Positions 51,633 through 59,960 of a DNA stretch of 64,000 nucleotides are shown here, piece by piece. The position numbers were made by a program, and so were the translations under genes. Source of the DNA: a virus; the IMG/VR virus record IMGVR_UViG_3300009183_005911, positions 1 through 64,000 of that record; one strand, written 5' to 3'. How positions within the stretch are numbered: the first letter of the stretch is position 1; each line of letters starts with the position of its first letter. The notes under the pieces were generated by a model that was not told where the DNA came from, did not search any database, and saw only the letters and a list, made by a program, of their open reading frames with translations.

Positions 51633-52115
51633 ATGAGAACAACACTAGCAGAAGCATTGCCGTCATTAATTCCGGAGTTTCCAGTAGAGATAGCTGGACA
51701 TCATCTTACTTTAAGATTTGATGTAAACATTAATAAGACAAAGAAAGGCGTTAAGCTTCAATTTGTTATGCAGGATACTCCGCAAGATCCTCGCCAGGCA
51801 CAGCAAATGGCTAACGAGATTGGAACAGAGCTTCAACAAAAGTTTGGTCAAGCAGACATGCAAGTAATTTACGATGTTGAAAATCCATATAAGAATGTAA
51901 TTGGTTTCTTACTACCACTACCTTCTCTTGCTGATTATATTATTAAGCATATCTTACAAGGTGAAGGAGAAGGTCAAATGGTACAAAAGACTCCAGCAGC
52001 AAAAGAACCTGAAGCTGATGAAGAGACTCCTGAAGCACTTCCTGCAACTGAACAGCCTCCATCAGAAGAAGATCAAGTAAGAGAGATTATGATGAATAGA
52101 GCTGGTTTAAGATAA
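51633..52115 (+). CDS. Hypothetical phage protein (160 aa)
   Basis: The protein begins MRTTLAEALPSLIPEFPVEIAGHH, has a beta-rich middle (FDVNINKTKKGVKLQFVM) and ends in an acidic proline/glutamate tail. Such layouts are common in small structural or assembly-related phage proteins. No named family is recognised. It is under the putative late box. Confidence 0.55.
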   Translation: MRTTLAEALPSLIPEFPVEIAGHHLTLRFDVNINKTKKGVKLQFVMQDTPQDPRQAQQMANEIGTELQQKFGQADMQVIYDVENPYKNVIGFLLPLPSLADYIIKHILQGEGEGQMVQKTPAAKEPEADEETPEALPATEQPPSEEDQVREIMMNRAGLR

Positions 52116-52132
52116 AAAAATGAATATTAGTT

Positions 52133-52495
52133 ATGAAGAGAAAGATACCACTGGCTTTTTTTGAGCCATTAGAAAGCATAAAGGCTTCCGATCTTATAGA
52201 AAGCAACGACTTACTTAATATGGTTAAGAAAGAAACTTTTCTAGCTATCGAGGAAGCTTTTCAAAATAAGAAAACCTTTGCCACTTTATTTGAAATAAAT
52301 GGAACAGGTCTTTACTTAGATATCCCAAAACAATCATGGCTTTCTGCTCTTGAACAATGCATTAATTTTATGCTAGAAGAAGAGAGGTTCGAAGAATGTA
52401 TTCCAATTAAAAATCTTATTGAAAAAATAAGGAAGCCTATCAGTATTGTTCCTAAGAAACCTATTAAAAAGAAAGAAAATGACTCAGCATCTTAA
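52133..52495 (+). CDS. Hypothetical 120-aa protein
   Basis: A helical, charged protein without recognised motifs. Its 3' end overlaps the next gene by 17 nt, suggesting a coupled unit. Confidence 0.5.
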   Translation: MKRKIPLAFFEPLESIKASDLIESNDLLNMVKKETFLAIEEAFQNKKTFATLFEINGTGLYLDIPKQSWLSALEQCINFMLEEERFEECIPIKNLIEKIRKPISIVPKKPIKKKENDSAS

Positions 52496-52886
52496 TGAGA
52501 TTCAAGTAGCAATCAATCAAATACTAAATGTAAGAAGTCTAATAAGACATAAGAAAAAGACTCAAGTAGAAAAAAAGAGAGAGCTTTTTGTTTCTATTAT
52601 TACTTCAATAGAGCGAATAATTAATAGACAGGATTTAATGTACGCTGAGTTAAATTTAGACTTAGCTAATTACGATGAAGCTTTTTTAGATACTATTGAT
52701 GCATTAATTATCTTATACTTTGGCAAAGAGGGAGCAGAGCTTATTGCCTATTACTTGTGGGATAGAGTAGCTCCTGATGGAAGTATTACCTCTCTTGTAG
52801 GGCCAGATGATAAAGAAGTTGTACTAGAGACTGCTCAAGATTTATGGAACTTACTTCTTACTATCAATCCATTATATGGCGACTAA
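52479..52886 (+). CDS. Hypothetical 135-aa protein
   Basis: The start MTQHLNEIQVAINQIL at 52479 is preferred over an in-frame ATG 33 nt upstream inside the previous gene. The sequence is helical in its first half with a compact acidic C-terminal region (DRVAPDGSITSLVGPDDKEV). No family is assigned; it overlaps the HNH gene by 11 nt. Confidence 0.5.
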   Translation: MTQHLNEIQVAINQILNVRSLIRHKKKTQVEKKRELFVSIITSIERIINRQDLMYAELNLDLANYDEAFLDTIDALIILYFGKEGAELIAYYLWDRVAPDGSITSLVGPDDKEVVLETAQDLWNLLLTINPLYGD

Positions 52887-53535
52887 AGGAAAAGCAGGAA
52901 GACCAAGAAGAAGTCTAACTGAAGATGTGATTAGAAATGCAATGAAGCATACTCAATCTAACTTTCAAGCTGCTAGGTATTTAAATCTAACTATCGAGAC
53001 TTACCGTAAGTATGCTAAGATGTACGTAGATAGAGAATCAGGTAAGAACTTATACGAATTTCATAAGAATAATTCCGGCAAAGGAATAAAAAGGATTAAA
53101 TGGAATCATGAAATCTCAATTGAGAAGATTAATGATATAATGTCTAGTGAGAGCTATAGAGCGATCAATCAACAAAAACTTAAGAACAGATTAATATACG
53201 AAGGCATTCTTAGAATGGAATGTTACAGTTGCGGACATCATGAAAAGAGAGTTGTAGACTTCAAACAGCCTCTAATGCTTAGCTTTATAGATGGAAATAA
53301 ACACAACTGGCAAATAGATAACTTAAGAATGCTATGCTATAATTGCCATTTCCTATATGTAGGAGACTTATTCTCAGAGAAACAAATACGTAGTAAAGAA
53401 GATGCTAATGCACCTTTAATAAAAGAAGAGATAGATTGGGAGGTAGATGATAACTTCTTAGCTCATTTCCAAGATTTAGGATTAGAAAAGAAAGATAATT
53501 ATCAAGAAGGAGATGAATTTATAAGCCGTCTTTAG
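52876..53535 (+). CDS. HNH endonuclease with N-terminal helix-turn-helix
   Basis: The 219-residue protein has an N-terminal helix-turn-helix (EDVIRNAMKHTQSNFQAARYLN) followed by a zinc-stabilised HNH domain: CYSCGHHE, then DGNKHNWQIDNLRMLCYNCH, matching the D-G-N-N-L-x2-LC-NCH pattern. It may be a homing endonuclease or a host-DNA nuclease. It stands among unrelated small genes. Confidence 0.8.
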   Translation: MATKGKAGRPRRSLTEDVIRNAMKHTQSNFQAARYLNLTIETYRKYAKMYVDRESGKNLYEFHKNNSGKGIKRIKWNHEISIEKINDIMSSESYRAINQQKLKNRLIYEGILRMECYSCGHHEKRVVDFKQPLMLSFIDGNKHNWQIDNLRMLCYNCHFLYVGDLFSEKQIRSKEDANAPLIKEEIDWEVDDNFLAHFQDLGLEKKDNYQEGDEFISRL

Positions 53536-53566
53536 TTGTCTATTTAAATAAAAGTACGTATCTTTA
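53536..53566 (+). promoter_or_regulatory. Bacteroidota-type promoter before 53571
   Basis: TTG at 53536-53538 and TATCTTTA at 53559-53566 are 20 nt apart; the start codon is four bases further on. Confidence 0.6.
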
Positions 53567-53570
53567 CATC

Positions 53571-53750
53571 ATGAATACAGAATCAGATATTAAAAAACAG
53601 TTAGAATTTATAGGTGCCGGTCTAGATGCAGCACTTGAGCATGGATTAGAGCTAGAGGTAATATACTTCGCTTTAAAGTATATGAGAGAAAATCCTAATG
53701 TAACTCCTGCAGAAGCTTTTGCTTTAGGTATAACTGAATGGATTAAGTAG
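53571..53750 (+). CDS. Small acidic protein (59 aa)
   Basis: The frame MNTESDIKKQLEFIGAG is soluble and helical, with a C-terminal segment PAEAFALGITEWIK. Similar short proteins occur in other large phages without known function. The promoter directly ahead supports the gene. Confidence 0.55.
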   Translation: MNTESDIKKQLEFIGAGLDAALEHGLELEVIYFALKYMRENPNVTPAEAFALGITEWIK

Positions 53751-53760
53751 AATATATAAC

Positions 53761-53769
53761 CTATTTATT
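53761..53769 (+). promoter_or_regulatory. CTATTTATT box
   Basis: Variant of the CTATTTATA element, six bases before the start at 53776. Confidence 0.3.
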
Positions 53770-53775
53770 ACCGAA

Positions 53776-53997
53776 ATGCAAAATCAAGTCATACACGAAG
53801 TCTTAGATAACTTAGCTGAGAAGTTTATTCCAGAAGGCATTCACGAGTCTCTACACGTAGATAGTAGAGAGATGTGGATAGATCTAATGGTAACTTTAAT
53901 TGAAGCTAGAGCAATTACAGTAAAACCATCTATTTTAACTAGATGTGCTATTAGCTGGGAGACTTTACTTGTACAGAAGTTAAGCATTCAAAATTAA
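53776..53997 (+). CDS. Hypothetical 73-aa protein
   Basis: A small soluble protein (EVLDNLAEKFIPEGIHESLH) with no recognised domain, two bases before the next gene. Confidence 0.5.
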   Translation: MQNQVIHEVLDNLAEKFIPEGIHESLHVDSREMWIDLMVTLIEARAITVKPSILTRCAISWETLLVQKLSIQN

Positions 53998-53999
53998 AT

Positions 54000-54197
54000 A
54001 TGAAAACAATAACATCTGAAAGTCTTGCAGTTGGTGCATGGGGATTACATTTAACTAGCTTTATAGTAGCTAGTATTCCTTACCTCCAAGCTTTTTCTTT
54101 AATTTTAGCAATCGCAGTATCTCTATTTACATTACGTAAACTTGTTAGAGACTCAAAAAATAAAAGAAATAAAAGTTCCGATGAAAAAATCCTTTAA
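54000..54197 (+). CDS. Small membrane protein (65 aa)
   Basis: Two hydrophobic stretches (WGLHLTSFIVASIPYL and AFSLILAIAVSLFTL) are followed by a basic tail. The two-span layout resembles small holins or antiholins, but the family is not recognised. It overlaps the next gene by 17 nt. Confidence 0.5.
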   Translation: MKTITSESLAVGAWGLHLTSFIVASIPYLQAFSLILAIAVSLFTLRKLVRDSKNKRNKSSDEKIL

Positions 54198-54471
54198 GCA
54201 ATTCGGCTTAGCAAAAATAACCAATAAGTTTGTTGATCGTCTAGATCAAATGGAAAAGCTAAAAGAAATAGCTAATCAAAGTAACTACTCCCACAAAGTA
54301 AAGCAGCTTAATGTTAAGATTCAAGAAGAATACGACTTCTGGACTTTAAAAAATCCTTCACGAAAGTTGGAAGATATTACAAAAGACCTTATCTTTATCA
54401 AATCAATTAGAGAGCCTATCCTAGATAAGGAAAGGATTAATGAGTTGATAGAAAAATATGGCCTCAAGTAA
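54181..54471 (+). CDS. Hypothetical 96-aa helical protein
   Basis: The start at 54181 (MKKSFKQFGLAKITNK) is preferred over an upstream in-frame ATG inside the membrane-protein gene. The protein is charged and helical. No motif is recognised. Confidence 0.45.
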   Translation: MKKSFKQFGLAKITNKFVDRLDQMEKLKEIANQSNYSHKVKQLNVKIQEEYDFWTLKNPSRKLEDITKDLIFIKSIREPILDKERINELIEKYGLK

Positions 54472-54640
54472 ACCGGTAGAACCCCAGACTAAATTTACAG
54501 TTGAATATAAGGACAGAGATGGTAACATAACTGATCGTTGGCACTATGATCTAAATAAATTTAGGAACGGTCCTATCATGACTGAAAACTTTGAACTGCC
54601 CCCTAAAGAAAAAGTTGCTAAGAAGAAAAAGTTAAGTTAA
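54458..54640 (+). CDS. Hypothetical 60-aa protein
   Basis: A small protein with a beta-hairpin-like middle (TKFTVEYKDRDGNITDRW) and a basic C-terminus. It overlaps its upstream neighbour by 14 nt. Function unknown. Confidence 0.45.
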   Translation: MASSKPVEPQTKFTVEYKDRDGNITDRWHYDLNKFRNGPIMTENFELPPKEKVAKKKKLS

Positions 54641-54665
54641 CTTTAGAAAAAATAAATAATAAGTT

Positions 54666-54875
54666 ATGAAGTATTGTAAAGTGTGTAGTAATGTAATTCC
54701 AGAGAAGAGAGTTCAATTAGGCTACTCTGATACCTGCGTCGATCATTCAAATGTATTTAAGTATGTAGGATTTGTATCAGGAACTAATAAAGTTGACTAC
54801 GAAATATCTATAGTAAGAGATAGAGAAACTGCGAATCATATGCAGCATTTATCTGAAATGAGAGGAGCGTTTTAA
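54666..54875 (+). CDS. Small zinc-finger-like protein (69 aa)
   Basis: The N-terminus has CKVCSNVIPEKR and a later DTCVDH, a C-x2-C...C-x2-H pattern like a treble-clef/DksA-type metal site. It is otherwise unassigned and ends two bases before the next gene. Confidence 0.55.
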   Translation: MKYCKVCSNVIPEKRVQLGYSDTCVDHSNVFKYVGFVSGTNKVDYEISIVRDRETANHMQHLSEMRGAF

Positions 54876-54877
54876 TT

Positions 54878-55243
54878 ATGTGGAAAATTAAAGAGTATAT
54901 TAGAAAAATTAAAAACCTAATTAGATGGACTCCGATTATATGGAGAGATCATGATTGGGATTATTATTTCATTTACGAAATGCTTAAGCATAAGCTCATA
55001 TTTACAGAGAAGTTTATTCGTGAGAAAGGTATTCATATGTTTAACACTGAAGATGCTGATAGTATTTTAAAGACAATTGATCTAATAAATAAAGTACAGA
55101 CCGAATATCATCTTGATAAGTACCTATCAGAAGCTACAGAATGGACTAGCGAAGGAATAGACAGAGCAGTGGAAGAGCATGATGAAGTAAAGCAAGAACT
55201 ATTTCAACACCTAAACGACAACATTGAAAAATGGTGGGATTAA
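54878..55243 (+). CDS. Hypothetical 121-aa protein
   Basis: The sequence begins MWKIKEYIRKIKNLIRWTPIIWRDHDWDYYF, an aromatic amphipathic start seen in small phage proteins of this type, then a helical acidic C-terminus. No domain is recognised. Confidence 0.5.
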   Translation: MWKIKEYIRKIKNLIRWTPIIWRDHDWDYYFIYEMLKHKLIFTEKFIREKGIHMFNTEDADSILKTIDLINKVQTEYHLDKYLSEATEWTSEGIDRAVEEHDEVKQELFQHLNDNIEKWWD

Positions 55244-55267
55244 TATTCATAAATAAAGGTTATAGAA

Positions 55268-55439
55268 ATGGAAATAACAAAAAAAGAGATCGAGACTCTC
55301 CTAGGTCAGAAGGTAGAGGACTATAAAGTAGTCAGTCTACGATAAGAACGGAGTATTACATTTAAATATAGTAGTACAACCTAAGAAAGCAGCAGATAAA
55401 GTTAAGATTACAATAAAGCGAGTTAAAAGTAAGTCATAG
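55268..55439 (+). pseudogene. Small gene broken by a +1 frameshift
   Basis: ATG 55268 reads MEITKKEIETLLGQKVEDYKVVS and then stops at TAA 55343. The +1 frame from 55338 continues YDKNGVLHLNIVVQPKKA and VKITIKRVKSK to TAG 55439 with protein-like composition. Skipping C55337 joins them into a 56-residue protein. It may be a real mutation or a sequencing error; function unknown. Confidence 0.5.
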
Positions 55440-55453
55440 CTTTCATATTCAAA

Positions 55454-55462
55454 CTATTTATA
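55454..55462 (+). promoter_or_regulatory. CTATTTATA box
   Basis: CTATTTATA ends five bases before the ATG at 55468. Confidence 0.4.
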
Positions 55463-55467
55463 TAGGA

Positions 55468-56166
55468 ATGAATAAGCAGCTTACCATAGTAATCCCGTGT
55501 AAAAACGAAGGAAGAGGTGTTATTGACATCCTTAAGTTAATTCGTAAGCAGCAACTAGACTGCCAAGTCATAATAGCAGATTCATCCGACGATAAGAATA
55601 CTTTACTTTTACTAAAACAATATCAAGCATCTACTCCGATGGTTATCCGAATAGTTCAAGGAGGCCTTCCTTCTATAGCTCGTAATAACGGAGCAGCACT
55701 CGTAAAGACCCCCTACATTTTATTCTTAGATGCAGACATATACTTACAAGAACCTGATATGATTAGCAAATGCCTAGCAACTGCAATTGGCGGAGATTAT
55801 GATCTAGTAACTTGTAAATTTAAGACACTAGACGGTAAGTATGATTGGATCTTTCAAGTATTTAATATTGTTCAGCGAATAAGCTCTATGTTTACTCCGT
55901 TTGCTGTAGGAGGTTTTATGCTATTCAAAACAAAAACTTTTAAAACTATAGGAGGATTCGATGAAGAAGCTAAAGTAGCAGAAGATTACTTGCTGAGTTC
56001 TAAGGTTAGTCCTAAGAAATTTAAAATAGTAGACAGAGTAGCTTGTACCCTAAGCAGGCGCTTTGAGAAAAAGGGAATAGGCTACATGATAAAGATAATG
56101 CTAGCAAGCTGGTGGAATAGGAATAATCCTGAATGGTTTAAACACGATCATAACTACTGGAAATGA
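55468..56166 (+). CDS. Glycosyltransferase family 2
   Basis: The 232-residue protein starts LTIVIPCKNEGRGVIDILKLI, has IIADSSDDKNT, the DADIY metal site near residue 90, and GGFDEEAKVAEDYLLSSKV (ED motif). A hydrophobic segment near GYMIKIMLAS may touch the membrane. It overlaps the LpxH-like gene by 4 nt, so the two may act on the same lipid-linked sugar. Confidence 0.85.
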   Translation: MNKQLTIVIPCKNEGRGVIDILKLIRKQQLDCQVIIADSSDDKNTLLLLKQYQASTPMVIRIVQGGLPSIARNNGAALVKTPYILFLDADIYLQEPDMISKCLATAIGGDYDLVTCKFKTLDGKYDWIFQVFNIVQRISSMFTPFAVGGFMLFKTKTFKTIGGFDEEAKVAEDYLLSSKVSPKKFKIVDRVACTLSRRFEKKGIGYMIKIMLASWWNRNNPEWFKHDHNYWK

Positions 56167-56867
56167 AATACAAAGCAATTATAGTATCAGATCTACACTT
56201 AGGTACGAAAGACTCTAAAGCAAAAGAGTTTATAGAGTTTCTAGAAAAGCATCCTACAGATCTTTTAATCCTTAATGGAGACATAATAGACGGATGGGCT
56301 CTTAATAGAGGAGCTAAATGGAAAAAGCAACATACAAATGCTATTTCTAAAATTCTTAAATTATCAAATAAGACTAAAGTAATTTGGATTAGAGGCAATC
56401 ACGATGAATTCCTAGCGGAGTTTATTGGAATGCATTTTGGTAATATTGAAATTAGAGAAGATTATATTATTAACGACTACTATGTTTTTCACGGAGATGT
56501 GATAGATGTATTCATTACCAAGTATAAATGGCTTGCTAAGATAGGATCAGTAGGGTATGACTTTGCTCTATGGTTAAATAGGTGGTATAATAGATATAGA
56601 GTATGGAGAGGATTACCTTACCAATCTATCTCTCAAGAAATTAAAGCAGGAGTAAAAACAGCTACTAATTATATAAATGACTTTGAAATAACAGCTGTTA
56701 AGATGGCTAGTAAGAATGGATGCAAAGGAGTTATATGCGGGCACATACATCAACCTGCTGACTTAGTCATTAATGGAGCTAGGTACTTAAATTCCGGCGA
56801 TTGGGTTGAAAATAGAACAGCTATTTTGTTGGATCAGAATGATAATTTTACTATCTTTAAACTATAA
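56163..56867 (+). CDS. LpxH-like metallophosphoesterase (UDP-diacylglucosamine diphosphatase-like)
   Basis: The calcineurin-type metal motifs are complete: VSDLHLG (D10, H12), LNGDIIDGW, RGNHDE, FHGDVID and CGHIHQPAD. The layout and 234-residue length resemble LpxH-family enzymes, which hydrolyse UDP-2,3-diacylglucosamine in lipid A synthesis. Related proteins act on other diphosphate substrates. Its pairing with a GT2 gene suggests a role in lipid or envelope sugar chemistry. Confidence 0.8.
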   Translation: MKYKAIIVSDLHLGTKDSKAKEFIEFLEKHPTDLLILNGDIIDGWALNRGAKWKKQHTNAISKILKLSNKTKVIWIRGNHDEFLAEFIGMHFGNIEIREDYIINDYYVFHGDVIDVFITKYKWLAKIGSVGYDFALWLNRWYNRYRVWRGLPYQSISQEIKAGVKTATNYINDFEITAVKMASKNGCKGVICGHIHQPADLVINGARYLNSGDWVENRTAILLDQNDNFTIFKL

Positions 56868-56878
56868 AACTATAAGTT

Positions 56879-57031
56879 ATGTTAATTATTTCAATTATCG
56901 CTTTAACCTCTTTATTTATAATGGGAGTTATTATGTTTATAGACTGTAAGATAATAGAAGACTTACCGGAAAGTAATGAGTTTAGAAAGTGGTGGAAAAA
57001 ACATCTAATTGATGTTGAACCTAAGGATTAA
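56879..57031 (+). CDS. Small membrane protein (50 aa)
   Basis: The frame encodes a hydrophobic N-terminal span ([20 protein letters not shown]) and a charged C-terminus with FRKWWKKHL. Unassigned. Confidence 0.5.
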   Translation: MLIISIIALTSLFIMGVIMFIDCKIIEDLPESNEFRKWWKKHLIDVEPKD

Positions 57032-57045
57032 GACCAGTATTACAA

Positions 57046-57054
57046 CTATTTATA
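57046..57054 (+). promoter_or_regulatory. CTATTTATA box
   Basis: CTATTTATA lies 14 nt before the ATG at 57069. Confidence 0.4.
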
Positions 57055-57068
57055 ACAAATACATACAG

Positions 57069-58604
57069 ATGGAAGAATATATATCTCATGAAGATTATAA
57101 GCAAATGATGGATGCTTTCAAGCAAGGTACTTCTAAAGGTCTTTTAAAAGAGTCTTTAGATCCTGTGGGTAAAGAAGATGGTGATATCGATAATGATGGC
57201 GATACTGATAAGACAGATAAGTATTTAGCAAATCGCCGTAAGACTGTAGGAAAAGCTATCGGTAAAGGAAGAGCAATGAAAGAAAGTCATCTCGGTAACG
57301 ATCAATGGCATGAAGAGTTTCAAACTGCTATTTCAGCAATGGGATTAGCAGGACAGGCAGAAGCTAGAGTAATGAAAGCTTTAGATCATACAGATCCAAT
57401 GGCTCAATACGGAAGCATGCAAGCACCAGAAGCAGCTAGAGAATTTGTAAACGATTTAGGTATCGTTAGTGCTGATGATTATGACGATTATGATGCTGAC
57501 TACGAAGAGCCAAGAGATGATTTTGATATGGCTGGAGGAGATTTTAACGACGGTGAATTCTGGGAAGCAGAAGTTAAGAAGTTTCAAGAGATAGCTGGAG
57601 TAGGTCCTCAAGACGATGGTCCAGAAGATGACGATGATGAAGCAAGACAAAAAAGAGCAGATAAAGAAGAAGAAGAAGATACTGAAGCAGAGAATGCTGA
57701 AAGAGAAATAGACGAAGAAGAGACCGGTGAAAATACTAATCTACGTATGCCAGACAAATATGCTAAATTAGTTGCACAAAAGCATAGTGCTGATTTAAAG
57801 CCATTATACGATAAGTACCAGGCAGCTAGAAAAGATCCTGACCATAAAGTAGGAAATGCAGCTTGGAAGGAATATGAAAATATAGCTATTAGCTGGTGCG
57901 GACATGAGATGTTAGAGCAAGGAAGGAAAAGAATAGAAGTAAGTAATATACTTTCTGGACGTGGCTACCATGAAGACTTTAATTGGGAGTTTATGACAGC
58001 TTTAGGTGAAGAATTAAAAGGAGTAGCAGAAGGTTTACATATGCCTCCATTACAAGCAACAGGACCAACTGTAGATACAAACGAAGGTATGCATATGCCA
58101 CCACTTCAAGCAACAGGTAACTCTGCTGTTAAAGAAGAAGAGGCTCCATTTGGAATGTCAGTATTATCTCCAGATGAAAGAAAGCAATTAAAAGAATATA
58201 TTAATTCTTATAGAACTATTAAGAAAGAGATTGCTGGTTTATTAGAAAAAGCAGGTAAGACTGGACAGATAATGGAAGCTACAGCAGCAGAAGACGAAAG
58301 AGTTCCTGCAGCAAGACCAGCTCATTACAACGAACCAACTAAGACTCCAAAGCATAATCCTTCTAACCTAGGTGGCAATAGAACAAACTTAGTAATGACT
58401 AAAGCTGAAATGTGGGAAGGAGCCGATAAGATGGAAACTTCACTAGGAGAAAAACTACACAGTGCTTTTAATAAAGTTACTGACATGGCTATTAAGCAAT
58501 TAGTAGCAGATGGATGGGACGAAAGTCAAGCTGCAAGTTTTCTTAAAGTAGAAATTGAGGAGAGAGCAAAAGAGGCTATAAACGCTCAATACGATATAAA
58601 CTAG
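57069..58604 (+). CDS. Large acidic protein with EF-hand-like site (possible virion or scaffold protein)
   Basis: The start at 57069 ([14 protein letters not shown]) follows a CTATTTATA box; an upstream in-frame ATG would place the box inside the gene. The 511-residue protein is very acidic, with [16 protein letters not shown] like a calcium loop near residue 40, long Asp/Glu runs around 190-230, and a repeated HMPPLQATG (about residues 325 and 343). Calcium loops of this type occur in internal phage head or tail proteins. A strong terminator follows. Function is inferred only. Confidence 0.55.
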   Translation: MEEYISHEDYKQMMDAFKQGTSKGLLKESLDPVGKEDGDIDNDGDTDKTDKYLANRRKTVGKAIGKGRAMKESHLGNDQWHEEFQTAISAMGLAGQAEARVMKALDHTDPMAQYGSMQAPEAAREFVNDLGIVSADDYDDYDADYEEPRDDFDMAGGDFNDGEFWEAEVKKFQEIAGVGPQDDGPEDDDDEARQKRADKEEEEDTEAENAEREIDEEETGENTNLRMPDKYAKLVAQKHSADLKPLYDKYQAARKDPDHKVGNAAWKEYENIAISWCGHEMLEQGRKRIEVSNILSGRGYHEDFNWEFMTALGEELKGVAEGLHMPPLQATGPTVDTNEGMHMPPLQATGNSAVKEEEAPFGMSVLSPDERKQLKEYINSYRTIKKEIAGLLEKAGKTGQIMEATAAEDERVPAARPAHYNEPTKTPKHNPSNLGGNRTNLVMTKAEMWEGADKMETSLGEKLHSAFNKVTDMAIKQLVADGWDESQAASFLKVEIEERAKEAINAQYDIN

Positions 58605-58617
58605 ATTAAAACATTAG

Positions 58618-58643
58618 AAGCCTCCATTAGGAGGCTTTTTTTT
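58618..58643 (+). terminator. Rho-independent terminator
   Basis: GCCTCC-ATTA-GGAGGC forms a perfect stem followed by eight T residues. Confidence 0.92.
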
Positions 58644-58672
58644 GGTAGACTGAGATTTTATACTTATATTTA
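58642..58672 (+). promoter_or_regulatory. Bacteroidota-type promoter before 58678
   Basis: TTG at 58642-58644 followed by GTAGACTGAG, then TATATTTA at 58665-58672 after 20 nt. It starts at the end of the terminator's T run. Confidence 0.65.
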
Positions 58673-58677
58673 AAGCT

Positions 58678-59268
58678 ATGGGTTACGTACAAAACTTTGT
58701 TAAGCATGTTAGAGCTGAGTGTAAGACACACGGCATTAAGTTTGTACTTAAGAGATCGAAGAATGTAGTAACTCCTGATAAGATTAAATGCGCTGGTTAT
58801 TTTGATACAGAAGATAGAAGGGAATTAGTTGTAGCTGGTGGAGATAGAAACTGGCTTCTTACTTTAGTTCATGAATACGGGCACCTTACTCAATGGGTAG
58901 AAGGATGTAAGGAATGGAAAGATGCAGAGAATATAGATAACATAGACGATTGGATAAATGGAATAGATGTTCCTAATCCAAAGAAAGCTCTCGCTAAGAC
59001 TAGAGACTTAGAATTAGATAATGAAAAGAGAACCGTCAAGTTAATTAAGGAATGGAAGCTACCTATCAATACCAAGATCTATACTCAAAAAGCAAACTCT
59101 TATATTCAGTTCTATAATTATATCTACTATACTAGACGCTGGTACCCATCTAACAACTCTCCCTCTAGAAATCCTAAGATCTATAAGCAAATGCCTACTA
59201 CCTTTAGTATGAATTATAAAAGACTTTCAAAAAAGTATAAAGAATTGTTTGAAGATGCAGGTATTTAA
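58678..59268 (+). CDS. HEYGH zinc metalloprotein (metallopeptidase-like)
   Basis: The 196-residue protein has H65-E-Y-G-H69 in LTLVHEYGHLTQW, the HExxH zinc motif of gluzincin/metzincin-like peptidases, with a long helical C-terminus rich in Lys and Tyr. The third zinc ligand is not obvious. Phages carry such small peptidase-like proteins with unknown substrates. It begins a new transcription unit. Confidence 0.7.
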   Translation: MGYVQNFVKHVRAECKTHGIKFVLKRSKNVVTPDKIKCAGYFDTEDRRELVVAGGDRNWLLTLVHEYGHLTQWVEGCKEWKDAENIDNIDDWINGIDVPNPKKALAKTRDLELDNEKRTVKLIKEWKLPINTKIYTQKANSYIQFYNYIYYTRRWYPSNNSPSRNPKIYKQMPTTFSMNYKRLSKKYKELFEDAGI

Positions 59269-59303
59269 CCTATCTTTAGTGTACAATAAAACCAATAATA
59301 GTT

Positions 59304-59621
59304 ATGAGACATGAAATTTTATTCTTAAGACCAAACAGAGCTTACGTATTAATCGATAATGTATGGTATGATACTCCTAGAGATTCTAATCCTCAAATAG
59401 GTCAATCATTCCTTATAGGAAAGATAGAAAAGGTTCTAGATTACGAAAAGTATACAGAGAAGTATCCAGAATCAAAAGATCCGATGTTCGATTACGTATC
59501 AGATAAGACCATTTCAGGCGGCTATATAAGGAGAGTAGTAGACAATTTAGTTAAGTATGCTGTCAATCCTGCTACACCTACAGTAGGTAGTAGCTCTAAG
59601 AAAGAGTTAGTAGAAGACTAA
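59304..59621 (+). CDS. Hypothetical 105-aa protein
   Basis: A soluble protein (MRHEILFLRPNRAYVLIDNVWYDTP) with beta strands at the start and a basic C-terminus. No family is recognised. Confidence 0.5.
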   Translation: MRHEILFLRPNRAYVLIDNVWYDTPRDSNPQIGQSFLIGKIEKVLDYEKYTEKYPESKDPMFDYVSDKTISGGYIRRVVDNLVKYAVNPATPTVGSSSKKELVED

Positions 59622-59627
59622 ATCCAA

Positions 59628-59636
59628 CTATTTATA
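59628..59636 (+). promoter_or_regulatory. CTATTTATA box
   Basis: CTATTTATA ends five bases before the ATG at 59642. Confidence 0.4.
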
Positions 59637-59641
59637 ACTAT

Positions 59642-59956
59642 ATGAGTAACGCCTTAGTAGTTAGAAAAATAGTAGAGAAGTTAGCCGAGAAGCTTAAAAG
59701 CTCCAATATTCATCCATCAGATGCAGATTGGTATATAGGCTTTGGCGACGATGTTAATACAGCTAATGAAACTGCTAACGAGTATGATCCTAAAACAGGA
59801 AAGGTTATAAAGAATAACACTGTAGGAGATCATACTACTTACTTACAGCAGTGGGATGCTGATAGTACAGGATACCTTGAGAGTGAAGATGTTAGAAGAG
59901 ATAATGGAGTTGGTTATCAAAAACTAGCTGCCGATCAAATCACACCAATTAAATAG
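59642..59956 (+). CDS. Hypothetical 104-aa protein
   Basis: A soluble, acidic protein (VVRKIVEKLAEKLKSSNIHP at the start, then GFGDDVNTANE). No recognised domain. It is under the putative late box. Confidence 0.5.
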   Translation: MSNALVVRKIVEKLAEKLKSSNIHPSDADWYIGFGDDVNTANETANEYDPKTGKVIKNNTVGDHTTYLQQWDADSTGYLESEDVRRDNGVGYQKLAADQITPIK

Positions 59957-59960
59957 ACAT

